Source: Lachnospiraceae bacterium UBA7196 (GTDB taxonomy: Bacteria; Bacillota; Clostridia; Lachnospirales; Lachnospiraceae). From it: a stretch of 64,000 nucleotides of DNA. The position numbers were made by a program, and so were the translations under genes. Below are positions 48,423 through 57,917 of the stretch, in pieces. The notes beneath the pieces are model-generated. The model was not told the DNA's origin. It did no database searches and worked only from the letters and a program-made list of their open reading frames with translations. Every line of letters begins with the position of its first letter. The first letter of the stretch is position 1. The stretch covers positions 33,642 through 97,641 of the forward strand of contig DKUU01000026.1 in the NCBI GenBank assembly GCA_002490835.1, in the 5' to 3' direction.

Positions 48423-49679
48423 ATGGAGTATATTAGGAGCAAAGATATCTATTTACTGATGCGGGATGTTCTGAAGCTGATTAATCCCACCCTGATGGAG
48501 CATGGCTCGCGGGTGGCTTACATAGTATATAAGATGCTGAAGGAAGAAAATAAATACGAGGAATTTGAGCTGGCGGACATTGTCATGGTGGCCACCATGC
48601 ACGATATCGGCGCCTATAAGACGGAAAAAGAGCGTATCAACGATATGCTGCAGTACGAGACCAGAGACAGCATGGCGCATTCCATCTACGGTTATCTTTT
48701 CTTCAAGTATCTTTCCCCGGTGCCGGATCTTGCGAAGATTATCATGTACCACTGCAGAGATTATGAGAAGTTAAAGACCGTCGATTATGAATATAAGGAA
48801 GTGGCGGCCTATGTGAACATAGCCGAAAAGATGGACATCTACTCGAATACCATGGGGGCGCAGTTCGATACCCGCATGTTTCAGAAACAGGCGGATACGA
48901 AACTTTCCGCCGCGGGTCTGGAGCGCTTTTATCAGTGTGACGCCAAGTATGATCTGATCGAAAAAGTAAAGTCCGGTGAGTACAAGCAGGAGCTTGATGA
49001 GATCGCGGAGTACATGATATTTAATAATGAAGAGAAAAAGCAGTTTTTAGATATGCTGATCTATTGTCTGGGTTTTGTCAGGGAAAGCACCGTGCTTGAC
49101 ACTGTGACTACCATCTGTATCTGTGAGGAAATCTCGTCAAGGCTTTTCCTGCCGGATCATGAGCGGGAGATGATTTATTATGCGGCCCTGCTGCACGATC
49201 TGGGGATGATTGCGATTTCCAAAGATGTGCTAATGGCGCCCAGAAAGTTAAGGCCTGAGGAGATTAAGCATGTTCGTACCCACGTAGCGGTCACCGAGGA
49301 GAAGATCAGCAAGAAGATGGATGCGGAGATCGTGAGTATCGCGCTTGCGCACCACGAGAGAGGGGACGGCAGCGGCTATCCCAAGCGCCTGACGGATCAG
49401 CAGATCAGTCTGCAGCAGGGTGTTTTGCAGGTGGCGGATGTGGTTAGCGCGCTCGTGAGCAAGAGAAGCTACCGCGAGGCTTATCCTAAGGCGCAGGTGC
49501 TGCGGTTTTTGAATGACGAGGTTGCCAAAAAGCGTCTGAAACGCCAGCCCGCGAATATCCTTTCGGAGTCTTACGACGAGGTCATGGCGCATGTGAAGAC
49601 TGAGACGGCAAACATCCTGAAAATGTATCAGACTTTGAATGCACAGTACAAGCAGGTTGTGGCAAAATATAAAATATAG
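48423..49679 (+). CDS. Tandem HD / HD-GYP domain protein
   Basis: 418 residues. The N-terminal HD domain (about 20-150) has HGSRVAY and MHDIGAYK; the C-terminal one (about 235-380) has ALLHDLGMIAI and the HHERGDGSGYP signature of HD-GYP cyclic-di-GMP phosphodiesterases. No membrane segment or receiver domain. It probably degrades c-di-GMP. It starts a run with a membrane protein and a GGDEF protein, suggesting a local signalling module. Confidence 0.8.
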   Translation: MEYIRSKDIYLLMRDVLKLINPTLMEHGSRVAYIVYKMLKEENKYEEFELADIVMVATMHDIGAYKTEKERINDMLQYETRDSMAHSIYGYLFFKYLSPVPDLAKIIMYHCRDYEKLKTVDYEYKEVAAYVNIAEKMDIYSNTMGAQFDTRMFQKQADTKLSAAGLERFYQCDAKYDLIEKVKSGEYKQELDEIAEYMIFNNEEKKQFLDMLIYCLGFVRESTVLDTVTTICICEEISSRLFLPDHEREMIYYAALLHDLGMIAISKDVLMAPRKLRPEEIKHVRTHVAVTEEKISKKMDAEIVSIALAHHERGDGSGYPKRLTDQQISLQQGVLQVADVVSALVSKRSYREAYPKAQVLRFLNDEVAKKRLKRQPANILSESYDEVMAHVKTETANILKMYQTLNAQYKQVVAKYKI

Positions 49680-49734
49680 ACTTTGACGCTTTATTGTGAT
49701 ATACTAAAATTTGGAGTATCGGGAGGGACTTTTC

Positions 49735-50418
49735 TTGGGCAGATGGTTGGATATAGACAGCCCCATAATGCGCGCGCTGAGTCGTGTGGGGGATTTGTTG
49801 ATTTTAAATTTTTTAGTGTTTATCTGCTGTATCCCCGTGGTCACTGTGGGTGCCGCGAACACGGCTATGCACTATGTTATTCTAAAGATGGTTCGTGACA
49901 AAGAAGGTTATTTGATCCGCGGTTTCTTTAAGTCCTTTGTATTGAATTTTAGGCAGGCCACTCTGATCTGGCTTTTGATGCTTTTGGTAATAGCGGTTTA
50001 TGTAGGAGATGTCATGATTTTCAACTATTCGGGGATCGTGTTTCCGAAGGCGGTCGTAATCGCGGTGCTGGCGATTGCGATTCTGCTGTTGATGATGGCT
50101 GTTTATGTCTTCCCTCTGCAGGCCCGTTTTGAGAATAAGATTATTAATACCCTTAAGAATGCGATGATGCTGGCTCTGATTAATCTGCCGAAAACGATAC
50201 TGATGCTGGCGTGCTATATACTGCCGCTGGTTATCTGCTATTATTTCAGCTATGCGCTCCTCTTTATTATTTTGTTTGGTTTTTCGGGACCGGCCTATGG
50301 TGCGGCTTGCATATACAGCGAAATTTTTAAGAAACTGGAGCCTGAATTAGAGGAACCGGCGGATGATATGAGTTTTTCCATACAGATGGATGAGGAGAAC
50401 GGGGAAGCGGATGGATAA
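49735..50418 (+). CDS. DUF624 (YesL-like) membrane protein
   Basis: 227 residues from TTG 49735, preceded by GGGAGGGAC. Five or six membrane helices; begins GRWLDIDSPIMRALSRVGDLLILNFLVFICCIPVVTVGAA, the DUF624 signature. YesL proteins usually occur beside YesMN and sugar importers but the function is unknown. Its 3' end overlaps the next start by 8 bp (ATGGATAA), so translation is coupled to the diguanylate cyclase. Confidence 0.75.
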   Translation: MGRWLDIDSPIMRALSRVGDLLILNFLVFICCIPVVTVGAANTAMHYVILKMVRDKEGYLIRGFFKSFVLNFRQATLIWLLMLLVIAVYVGDVMIFNYSGIVFPKAVVIAVLAIAILLLMMAVYVFPLQARFENKIINTLKNAMMLALINLPKTILMLACYILPLVICYYFSYALLFIILFGFSGPAYGAACIYSEIFKKLEPELEEPADDMSFSIQMDEENGEADG

Positions 50419-51931
50419 TCAGAACAAATCAAGCGTATTACAGTGGCTGATGCCGACGACCGTCATGATGGTGGTCGTTATTATCATGCTCGTCAGCTTT
50501 TCGCGCAAGGCTGATAAAGAGGCGGAGGACACGGTATCCAAAACGCTGATTGCAGAAGTGGAATCTTATGGGAATCGTTTTCGAAATGAGATTGAAAAAG
50601 TTGACAGGGTCGCCACGGCTGTCGCTGCAATACTCGCGGATGAAGGCGCAAAAGACACTTCACGCGTAGTACGTTTACTTGAGATTGCCGCGGAAAGTGC
50701 AGAAGTAGATGAAGCGCTTTATTGTGACCTGAACGGTCAGGCAACCGATCTGTCGGGTCAGACGGTCGATTTGTCGGGAATGTCTTATTATGAAGCGTTT
50801 TCCGGAGCGGAATCCCCTTATATTTTCGCGGAAGACGGTGACTCGGTCATCGTGATGGAACGTGTCAGTTCCGATGTGGCTCAGGGCTATCTTCTCTTGT
50901 TTTATCCCATGAATCGCTTTTCCAATATGTTGTATAAATCGGGCTATGATTCCGACAGCTTTTTGGTCCTTGTGGATTCGGAAGGAACGATCATGGGCCT
51001 AAGCGGCGTTACAAATGATCCCTATGTGAAAGACGGCAATCTTTTAACGGCGATCGATCAGGTGGATAAGACGGCGGTAAAGGCTCTGCGCAGCCGTATG
51101 AATAACGGCTCTCGCGGCCCCATCAATGTCACGAACGGAAAAGAAAAAGAAGTCCTGATCTTTGTACCGCTGGGAACGAACCGCTGGGATCTGGTCCTCT
51201 CGGTCAGCGAGGAATTTATGGAAAGGCAGATGCATTTCCTGCGCAGAAATACCAGCAATATGGTACTTTCTCTGGTGGTGGTGATCGCAATCTTCTTCTG
51301 TACGGTCGTGGTGGTCAATGTGGTGGGTAAGTTCCGCAACAATGCGAAGAAGAAGGAACTGGAGGATAAGGCGGACACGGATCTTTTGACCGGCCTTAAT
51401 AATAAACTGGCGACCGAGCGCAAGATTAAAGACTATATGGCGCATCATCCGGACACACAGTCTATGCTCTTCATTCTTGATGTGGATAATTTTAAGAAGG
51501 TAAACGACACCATGGGGCATGCGTTCGGGGACGAGGTGCTGCGTTCCCTCGGCAAGCAGATTGGTGGGATTTTCCGTGCCAGTGATATCGTGGGCCGTGT
51601 GGGCGGCGATGAGTTCATGGTATTTTTAAAAGGCATTGCCACAGAGGAAACGATCCTGAAAGAAGCTGCTAAAGTGGAGACTTTCTTCAAGAATTTCCAA
51701 GCCGGCGAGTACGTGAAGTATAAAGCGACAGCCAGCATCGGTGTGGCGATCTATCCACAGGAGGGCGCCGATTTTGAAACGCTTTACAAAGCGGCCGATC
51801 AGGGCCTTTACAAGGCGAAGAAGCGGGGCAAGAACCAGCTTGCATTCTACCGTGAACGGACGCAGGACGAAGCAGCAGCCGACGCCGATGTAAAGCCGGT
51901 GGAAGCGGCTGAAAACGCGGATGACAGGTAG
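50411..51931 (+). CDS. Diguanylate cyclase with extracellular cache-type sensor
   Basis: 506 residues from ATG 50411. Helix 1 (about 10-30), an extracellular dCache-like domain (31-275), helix 2 (about 280-302), a short coiled coil and a GGDEF domain (about 320-480). Active site GRVGGDEFMVF; the inhibitory I-site RASD stands five residues before it, so feedback inhibition by c-di-GMP is expected. DTDLLTGLNNKLATERK at the domain start. Acidic Ala-rich tail. It makes c-di-GMP in answer to an unknown outside ligand; the HD-GYP protein two genes upstream would degrade it. Confidence 0.85.
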   Translation: MDNQNKSSVLQWLMPTTVMMVVVIIMLVSFSRKADKEAEDTVSKTLIAEVESYGNRFRNEIEKVDRVATAVAAILADEGAKDTSRVVRLLEIAAESAEVDEALYCDLNGQATDLSGQTVDLSGMSYYEAFSGAESPYIFAEDGDSVIVMERVSSDVAQGYLLLFYPMNRFSNMLYKSGYDSDSFLVLVDSEGTIMGLSGVTNDPYVKDGNLLTAIDQVDKTAVKALRSRMNNGSRGPINVTNGKEKEVLIFVPLGTNRWDLVLSVSEEFMERQMHFLRRNTSNMVLSLVVVIAIFFCTVVVVNVVGKFRNNAKKKELEDKADTDLLTGLNNKLATERKIKDYMAHHPDTQSMLFILDVDNFKKVNDTMGHAFGDEVLRSLGKQIGGIFRASDIVGRVGGDEFMVFLKGIATEETILKEAAKVETFFKNFQAGEYVKYKATASIGVAIYPQEGADFETLYKAADQGLYKAKKRGKNQLAFYRERTQDEAAADADVKPVEAAENADDR

Positions 51932-51998
51932 GGTAAGAGAGGCTTCTGTCAGCGGATAATTTAATAGGGAGTATAAAGCGAGAATATTTAGACAGAAG

Positions 51999-52032
51999 AG
52001 CCGGAGGCGAGAAATCGTTCCCGGCCTTTTTG
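51999..52032 (+). terminator. Terminator after the GGDEF gene
   Basis: Short stem GCCGG with CCGGC around a 16-nt loop (AGGCGAGAAATCGTTC), then CTTTTTG. Confidence 0.65.
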
Positions 52033-52062
52033 TGTCGTTTGCTTATTTTTTTTAAAATGGTA

Positions 52063-52092
52063 TTGACATATACCCTGTGGGGTATGTAATAT
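52063..52092 (+). promoter_or_regulatory. csoR-copA promoter with CsoR box
   Basis: TTGACA (52063-52068), an 18-bp spacer and TAATAT (52087-52092). The spacer contains ATACCCTGTGGGGTAT (52070-52085), the typical G/C-tract palindrome bound by copper-sensing CsoR. Copper would release CsoR and turn the operon on. Confidence 0.85.
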
Positions 52093-52120
52093 AGGAGTAG
52101 AAAAAGGAGAAATATAAATT

Positions 52121-52456
52121 ATGAAGAGTACAATGGACAAAAATACAGATACTACAGAGGATGTATGCGTGCACAGTCAGCTTAAAAAAATACCCCGCGA
52201 AGAGGGAGAACAGAAAAAACTTCATAGTCGTATTAACCGCATTATCGGACAGCTTAAAGGAATTCAGAGAATGATTGATGATGACCGTTACTGCGGAGAT
52301 ATCCTGATCCAGATCGGTGCGGTGGAGAATGCGCTCCGCAGCCTTGGGTATGTTGTTCTTGAAGAGCATATGATGACCTGTGTGGCTGAGGGAGTACAGC
52401 AGGGCGATACGCAGATGCTTGCAGAAGCGGTGGAGTTAATGAAGAAACTGACATAA
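52121..52456 (+). CDS. csoR: Copper-sensing repressor CsoR
   Basis: 111 residues. DUF156/CsoR fold with the Cu(I) ligands C58 (DRYCGD), H83 and C87 (EEHMMTCV), the C-x24-H-x3-C pattern. Helix LHSRINRIIGQLKGIQRMI contacts DNA. An extra N-terminal tail of about 30 residues has CVH, possibly further metal ligands. GGAGAAATATAAATT precedes the ATG. It should repress its own promoter and copA. Confidence 0.9.
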   Translation: MKSTMDKNTDTTEDVCVHSQLKKIPREEGEQKKLHSRINRIIGQLKGIQRMIDDDRYCGDILIQIGAVENALRSLGYVVLEEHMMTCVAEGVQQGDTQMLAEAVELMKKLT

Positions 52457-52518
52457 ACGCAAAATAGCTGAGGCGAATTTGCATCTGCGCAAAAAGCAGC
52501 GCAGACATGGAGATAATC

Positions 52519-55275
52519 ATGGAATCTGAGAAATATAACGTAACGGGTATGACATGCGCGGCATGTTCCGCGCATGTGGAAAAGGCGGTGCGTGGCGTTT
52601 CGGGCGTCACATCGGTTAGTGTAAACTTACTCATGAATACGATGCTGGTCGGGTACGAAGCGCCCGCTACGGAAGCACTGATCTGTCAGGCAGTGGAGAA
52701 GGCTGGGTACGGCGCGATTCCTGTTGGCGCGGCGACGGGTAAGCGGGCAAATGACAGCATAGCGGGCAGCGGCGCAAGTAAGAGCGATATGGCAGGCGGC
52801 AGCAGAACAGTGGACGGAAACGGCATGCAGGATGTGTTCACAGACCGCGAAACGCCTAAATTGCGGAAACGTCTGATCGCGTCCCTGTGCCTGCTCATTC
52901 CCCTGATGTATGTTTCCATGGGGCATCTGATGTGGGGCTGGCCGGTACCTGCGGCTTTTGCGGAGAATCCCTGGGCGATCGCACTCTATCAGCTTTTGCT
53001 GACAGGGCTGATCATGATCATTAACCAGAGGTTTTTCATAAACGGCTGTACGAGCCTTTGGCACCGCGCGCCCAACATGGATGCGCTGGTGGCCCTCGGT
53101 AGCGGTGCGGCCTTTGTCTACAGTACGGCGGTGATGCTTCGCATGGGAAATGCCTACGGAGCGGAAGGCAGGACAGCGGCGTTTCACTGTCTGCACGATA
53201 TGTATTTCGAGTCCGCGGCGACGATTTTGACGCTGATCACGGTGGGTAAGATGTTGGAAGCCTACAGCAAAGGCAAGACCACGAACGCCGTGCGCAGCCT
53301 GATGGCGCTTGCGCCGAAGACGGCTCATGTGATACGGGACGGGGCGGAGACTACGGTCGCTGCGGACGAGGTCGCGGTCGGCGATATCTTTTTGGTGAAG
53401 CCCGGCGAGAGTATTCCTGTGGACGGCGAAGTATTAGAGGGCGAGAGCGCGGTGAACGAGGCGGCGCTTACGGGCGAGAGTCTTCCCGTTGACAAGAGCG
53501 CAGGCGACAGGGTCAGCGCGGCTACCCTGAATCAAAACGGCGCCCTGACCTGCAGGGCCACCCGTGTGGGCGGCGATACCACCCTGCAGCAGATCATTGC
53601 GATGGTGGAGGATGCGGTCGCCACCAAAGCGCCCATTGCCCAGATCGCGGACCGGGTGTCCGGCGTTTTTGTTCCTGTGGTAATTGGCTTAGCGCTGCTT
53701 ACGGGCGCAGTCTGGCTGCTTGCGGGCGCGGGGATCGGAAAGGCCTTATCTTACGCGATCAGCGTGTTGGTGATCAGTTGTCCCTGCTCGCTGGGGCTGG
53801 CTACGCCGGTGGCGATCATGGTAGGAAACGGCGTCGGCGCCGGGCAGGGGATCCTCTTTAAGAATGCCGCAGCGCTGGAGCAGACGGGACGCACGGATTT
53901 TGTTGTTTTGGACAAGACGGGGACAGTGACGGAGGGAAGGCCGCAGGTGACGGATATCTGCCCGGCGGCGGGAGTTCCCGTGGAGGAACTTTTGCGCGTG
54001 GCAGTCTCTTTGGAGCAAAAAAGCGAGCATCCCCTTGCCCGCGCGGTCTGTGAGCGGGCAGCGGCGGAAGGAATCGACGCAGGGGACGTATCAGAATTTC
54101 GCGCGCTTCCCGGATGGGGCGTCGAGGGAAAATTGAGGCGGATTCCCGGCGCAGGAGCTTCGGCAGCCGGGGGTCTTGCCTGTGAGGGCGGTAATATACA
54201 GGAGAGGCTTTCTGCCGTTGGCGGCAAGGCGGCGCTGCTTGCGGAGCGCAGCCTGATGACAGATGAGTTGTCAAAAGAAGGGGAGAGACTGTCGGCGGAA
54301 GGAAAGACGCCTCTCTATTTTGCGGCAGGGGGAAAACTTCTGGGCGTGATCGCCGTTGCGGATGTGGTGAAGCCTGACAGCGCGCAGGCGATTGCGGAAT
54401 TAAAGGCCATGGGGATTCAGGTGGTCATGCTAACGGGAGATAACAAGCGCACGGCGGCAGCAATTGGCGCGCAGGTGGAAGTGGACGCCGTACTGGCGGA
54501 TGTTTTGCCGAATGATAAAGAAGCGGTGGTCAGGCGGCTTTTGGAGAGCGGCAGGGTCGCTATGGTAGGGGACGGCATCAACGATGCGCCGGCGCTCACC
54601 AGAGCGGACGTGGGGATCGCAATTGGCGCGGGAGCGGACGTAGCGCTTGACGCGGCGGATGTGGTGCTGGTAAAATCAAAACTGACAGATGTGTCGGCTG
54701 CGGTGCGCCTTTCCAGACAGGTGCTTAAGAATATTCATGAGGATCTGTTCTGGGCCTTTTTCTATAATAGTATCGGCATTCCGATCGCGGCGGGCGTATT
54801 GGTTCCCATTGCCGGGATATCTTTGAATCCCATGTTTGCAGCGGCGGCTATGAGCCTGTCGAGCTTCTGTGTGGTCATAAACGCCCTGCGGCTGAACCTG
54901 TTTTCTGTGCGTTCTGCGGCGAAGGACAGGCGGCGCAAAGCGGTGCCGCTGCCGGACTTTGCGGCCGACGGCGGGACATTGCGGGCAGAGCAGACAGAGC
55001 CGGGTGTGCAGATTGGGCAGAAAGCGCAATTGCAAGACTATAACAATAAAGAAGGAGAGGAAAACAAGATGGAGAAAACATTACAGGTAGAAGGAATGAT
55101 GTGCGGTAAGTGTCAGGCGCACGTGGAGAAAGCGCTTGCGGGCGTGGCGGGCGTGACGGCCGTGACGGTGGATCTGGAGGCAAAGCTGGCTAAAGTGACC
55201 TGTGAGAGCAGTGTTTCGGACGAGACGCTCTGCGCTGCTGTCGTTGAAGCGGGCTATGAGGCGACGATGGCGTAA
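52519..55275 (+). CDS. copA: Copper-exporting P-type ATPase fused to a CopZ chaperone
   Basis: 918 residues from ATG 52519 (TGGAGATAATC before it). N-terminal heavy-metal domain with GMTCAACS, eight membrane helices, actuator loop TGESLPV, CPC metal site (SCPCSLGLATP), phosphorylation site DKTGTVTEG, SEHPLARAV, TGDN and GDGINDAPAL. After the last helices an unusual linker leads to a second heavy-metal domain (residues 851-918; GMMCGKCQAHVEKAL). This last part is a complete CopZ with its own Shine-Dalgarno (AAGGAGAGG, 55052-55060) and ATG at 55069, so free CopZ may also be made. It pumps Cu(I) out of the cell. Confidence 0.9.
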   Translation: MESEKYNVTGMTCAACSAHVEKAVRGVSGVTSVSVNLLMNTMLVGYEAPATEALICQAVEKAGYGAIPVGAATGKRANDSIAGSGASKSDMAGGSRTVDGNGMQDVFTDRETPKLRKRLIASLCLLIPLMYVSMGHLMWGWPVPAAFAENPWAIALYQLLLTGLIMIINQRFFINGCTSLWHRAPNMDALVALGSGAAFVYSTAVMLRMGNAYGAEGRTAAFHCLHDMYFESAATILTLITVGKMLEAYSKGKTTNAVRSLMALAPKTAHVIRDGAETTVAADEVAVGDIFLVKPGESIPVDGEVLEGESAVNEAALTGESLPVDKSAGDRVSAATLNQNGALTCRATRVGGDTTLQQIIAMVEDAVATKAPIAQIADRVSGVFVPVVIGLALLTGAVWLLAGAGIGKALSYAISVLVISCPCSLGLATPVAIMVGNGVGAGQGILFKNAAALEQTGRTDFVVLDKTGTVTEGRPQVTDICPAAGVPVEELLRVAVSLEQKSEHPLARAVCERAAAEGIDAGDVSEFRALPGWGVEGKLRRIPGAGASAAGGLACEGGNIQERLSAVGGKAALLAERSLMTDELSKEGERLSAEGKTPLYFAAGGKLLGVIAVADVVKPDSAQAIAELKAMGIQVVMLTGDNKRTAAAIGAQVEVDAVLADVLPNDKEAVVRRLLESGRVAMVGDGINDAPALTRADVGIAIGAGADVALDAADVVLVKSKLTDVSAAVRLSRQVLKNIHEDLFWAFFYNSIGIPIAAGVLVPIAGISLNPMFAAAAMSLSSFCVVINALRLNLFSVRSAAKDRRRKAVPLPDFAADGGTLRAEQTEPGVQIGQKAQLQDYNNKEGEENKMEKTLQVEGMMCGKCQAHVEKALAGVAGVTAVTVDLEAKLAKVTCESSVSDETLCAAVVEAGYEATMA

Positions 55276-55501
55276 GGACCTTATTTTGTGTATTGTGCAT
55301 AGGAAATGCCTGCGTTATTGGTCAATTTGTCAGACGCTTATAAAAAAATAGTACAAAGTAAGCAATTTTTACAATCAACAAAGAAATCTTTGTGGAATAG
55401 TGGTATGGAAAAGGCGTAAAATCTCCGCTATACTAATGTACAGATTGAATCATCCGTCTTTTTCGGATGAAATAAAAAATAAATCATAATAGGAGGCAAT
55501 C

Positions 55502-56611
55502 ATGGCAAGTTTATCTTTAAAGAATGTCTGCAAGGTTTATCCTAACGGCTTTGAGGCAGTAAAAGATTTCAATCTTGAGATCGCGGATCAGGAGTTCATC
55601 ATCTTCGTAGGCCCTTCGGGCTGCGGTAAGTCCACCACCCTTCGTATGATCGCAGGTTTGGAAGATATCTCTTCCGGCGAGCTGAAGATCGGCGACAGAG
55701 TTGTAAACGATGTGGAGCCCAAGGACAGAGATATCGCGATGGTATTCCAGAACTACGCTCTGTATCCGCATATGTCCGTATACGATAACATGGCTTTCGG
55801 CCTGAAGCTGAGAAAGGTGCCGAAGGACGAGATCGATAAGATGGTAAAAGAGGCGGCTAAGATCCTCGACTTGACAGCTCTCCTTGACCGTAAGCCGAAG
55901 GCTCTTTCCGGTGGTCAGAGACAGCGTGTGGCTATGGGTCGTGCAATCGTTCGTAACCCTAAGGTGTTCCTGATGGATGAGCCTCTTTCCAACTTGGATG
56001 CAAAGCTGCGTGTGCAGATGCGTGTGGAGATCTCCAAGCTGCATCAGAGACTGGGCACCACCATCATCTACGTAACACATGACCAGACAGAGGCTATGAC
56101 GCTGGGTACCAGAATCGTCGTTATGAAGGACGGCGTGATCCAGCAGGTTGATACCCCTCAGAATCTGTATCAGAAACCTCAGAACCTGTTCGTAGCAGGC
56201 TTCATGGGATCCCCGCAGATGAACTTCTTAGATGCGGTTGTTGAGCAGGCCGGTGAGATCGCTAACCTGAAGGTAGCAGGCCAGACCATTCCGTTGCCTC
56301 CCGCTAAGTCCAAGAAGCTGATCGACGGCGGCTATGTTGGCAAGACCGTGACCTTCGGTATCCGTCCTGAAGACGTATATGATTCCGAGATGTTCATCGA
56401 GACCGCGAAGTGCGTGTTCGAGTCCACCATCAAGGTTTACGAGCTGCTCGGTGCAGAGGTTTACTTATACTTCGATCTGGCTGAGTTCCCGATCACCGCA
56501 AGGGTTGACTCCCGTACTACGGCGAGACCCGGCGACACCGTTAAGTTTGCTTTCGACGTTGAGAAGATCCACGTCTTCGACAAAGAGACAGAGCAGACCA
56601 TCACCAACTAA
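55502..56611 (+). CDS. ugpC: Shared carbohydrate ABC transporter ATPase (MsmK/UgpC type)
   Basis: 369 residues. Walker A GPSGCGKST, Q-loop FQNYALYPHMSV, signature LSGGQRQRVAMGRA, Walker B VFLMDEPLSNLDAKLR, H-loop VTHDQTEAM, then a C-terminal OB-like regulatory domain (240-369: GIRPEDVYDSE). It stands alone without permeases, as the one ATPase serving many sugar importers (MsmK principle). Strong codon bias. AGGAGGCAATC before the ATG. Its 225-bp upstream region has a hairpin (CATCCG with CGGATG, 55451-55469) but no clear operator. Confidence 0.9.
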   Translation: MASLSLKNVCKVYPNGFEAVKDFNLEIADQEFIIFVGPSGCGKSTTLRMIAGLEDISSGELKIGDRVVNDVEPKDRDIAMVFQNYALYPHMSVYDNMAFGLKLRKVPKDEIDKMVKEAAKILDLTALLDRKPKALSGGQRQRVAMGRAIVRNPKVFLMDEPLSNLDAKLRVQMRVEISKLHQRLGTTIIYVTHDQTEAMTLGTRIVVMKDGVIQQVDTPQNLYQKPQNLFVAGFMGSPQMNFLDAVVEQAGEIANLKVAGQTIPLPPAKSKKLIDGGYVGKTVTFGIRPEDVYDSEMFIETAKCVFESTIKVYELLGAEVYLYFDLAEFPITARVDSRTTARPGDTVKFAFDVEKIHVFDKETEQTITN

Positions 56612-56624
56612 CAGAAATGATTTC

Positions 56625-56657
56625 AGGGGAGGGATGCGCAAGCACCCCTCCCTTTTT
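56625..56657 (+). terminator. Terminator after the sugar ATPase
   Basis: GGGGAGGG pairs with CCCTCCCC-type 3' arm (CCCCTCCC) around ATGCGCAAGCA, followed by TTTTTC. Confidence 0.85.
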
Positions 56658-56707
56658 CACGGTAGCAATCCATTCAAATTGCTCCGACGCAAAGGAGTAT
56701 ATCATAT

Positions 56708-57796
56708 ATGATCTCAAGTCAGATAATCAAAGCCAGTATAGAAGAACTAGCCGCGATCTCTAAGATCGACCTTGCCGTATGGGATCTGGAAGGCAAGGAA
56801 GTGGCGGCCACTTTTGAGACGAAGGAGATGGCGCCGACATTAGTGACGGGCTTTGTCAATTCGCCCGCGGACAGTCAGGTCATCGGCATGCACCATCTTC
56901 TGAAAGTGTTGGATGAGGAGGCTCCGCTTTTTGTGCTGGATGCGAAGGGCGGGGGCGAGGATTCTTATATGATCGGCAGGATCGCGGTCAGCCAGCTTCA
57001 GCATTTGATCACGGCCTATAAGGAGCGGTATGACCGCAATAATTTTTTCCAGAATCTTCTCCTCGACAATATGCTGCTGGTGGATATTTATAACCGTGCC
57101 AAAAAACTGCATATCGAAGCGGCCCTGCCTCGTGCGGTCTTCCTTGTCGAGACGGATAAGGACAAGGACACCACGGCGATGGAGCTGTTAAACGGCATGT
57201 TCAGCGCACAGACGGGAGACTATATCACGGCGGTGGACGAGAGCAATGTGATCCTGATCAAGGCGCTCGCGCCGGAGGACGGTTACGACAGGCTGGAGCA
57301 GATTGCGCAGACCATTGCCGATATGATGAATATGGAAGCGATGCTCAACGTGCGCGTGGCTTACGGCACTATTGTGGGAGAGCTGAAAGAGGTTTCGAAA
57401 TCCTATAAAGAGGCTAAGATGGCCCTTGACGTGGGTAAAATTTTTTACGCGGAGAAAAAAGTATCGGCTTACAGTACGCTGGGAATCGGCAGATTGATCT
57501 ATCAGCTCCCGGTCAATCTCTGCAAGATCTTTATTGAGGAGATTTTTGGCTCCAATGTACCGTCGGAACTGGATGACGAGACGCTGATCACGATCAATAA
57601 ATTTTTTGAAAATAACCTTAATGTATCCGAGACATCCAGACAGCTTTTTGTGCATCGAAATACGTTGGTGTACCGCATTGAAAAGCTGCAGAAGAGTACG
57701 GGTCTTGACATCCGCGTTTTTGACGATGCGCTGACCTTCAAGATCGCCCTGATGGTGGTCAATTATATGCGCTATCTGGATTCGCTGAATTACTAA
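56708..57796 (+). CDS. PucR/CdaR-family transcriptional regulator
   Basis: 362 residues. N-terminal diacid-recognition-like domain (about 1-130: IIKASIEELAAISKIDLAVWDLEGK), a middle GGDEF-like fold without catalytic motif, and a C-terminal PucR helix-turn-helix (about 290-355: FFENNLNVSETSRQLFVHRNTLVYRIEKLQKSTGLDI). Found beside the shared sugar ATPase, so control of sugar metabolism is likely but target genes are not visible. AAGGAGTATATCAT precedes the ATG. Confidence 0.8.
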   Translation: MISSQIIKASIEELAAISKIDLAVWDLEGKEVAATFETKEMAPTLVTGFVNSPADSQVIGMHHLLKVLDEEAPLFVLDAKGGGEDSYMIGRIAVSQLQHLITAYKERYDRNNFFQNLLLDNMLLVDIYNRAKKLHIEAALPRAVFLVETDKDKDTTAMELLNGMFSAQTGDYITAVDESNVILIKALAPEDGYDRLEQIAQTIADMMNMEAMLNVRVAYGTIVGELKEVSKSYKEAKMALDVGKIFYAEKKVSAYSTLGIGRLIYQLPVNLCKIFIEEIFGSNVPSELDDETLITINKFFENNLNVSETSRQLFVHRNTLVYRIEKLQKSTGLDIRVFDDALTFKIALMVVNYMRYLDSLNY

Positions 57797-57803
57797 GGTG
57801 AGC

Positions 57804-57831
57804 GGGCCTGCCGGTGAGCAGGCTCGTTTTT
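57804..57831 (+). terminator. Terminator after the PucR-type regulator
   Basis: GCCTGC pairs with GCAGGC around CGGTGA, extended by flanking G/C pairs, then TCGTTTTTC. Confidence 0.75.
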
Positions 57832-57917
57832 CGTTAGAATATAGACATAAATGGTTTCCCCTCTGCATATATTGTGATATGGTGTGAGAATGCTCAAGCA
57901 AATGGGGAGGGGAGACT

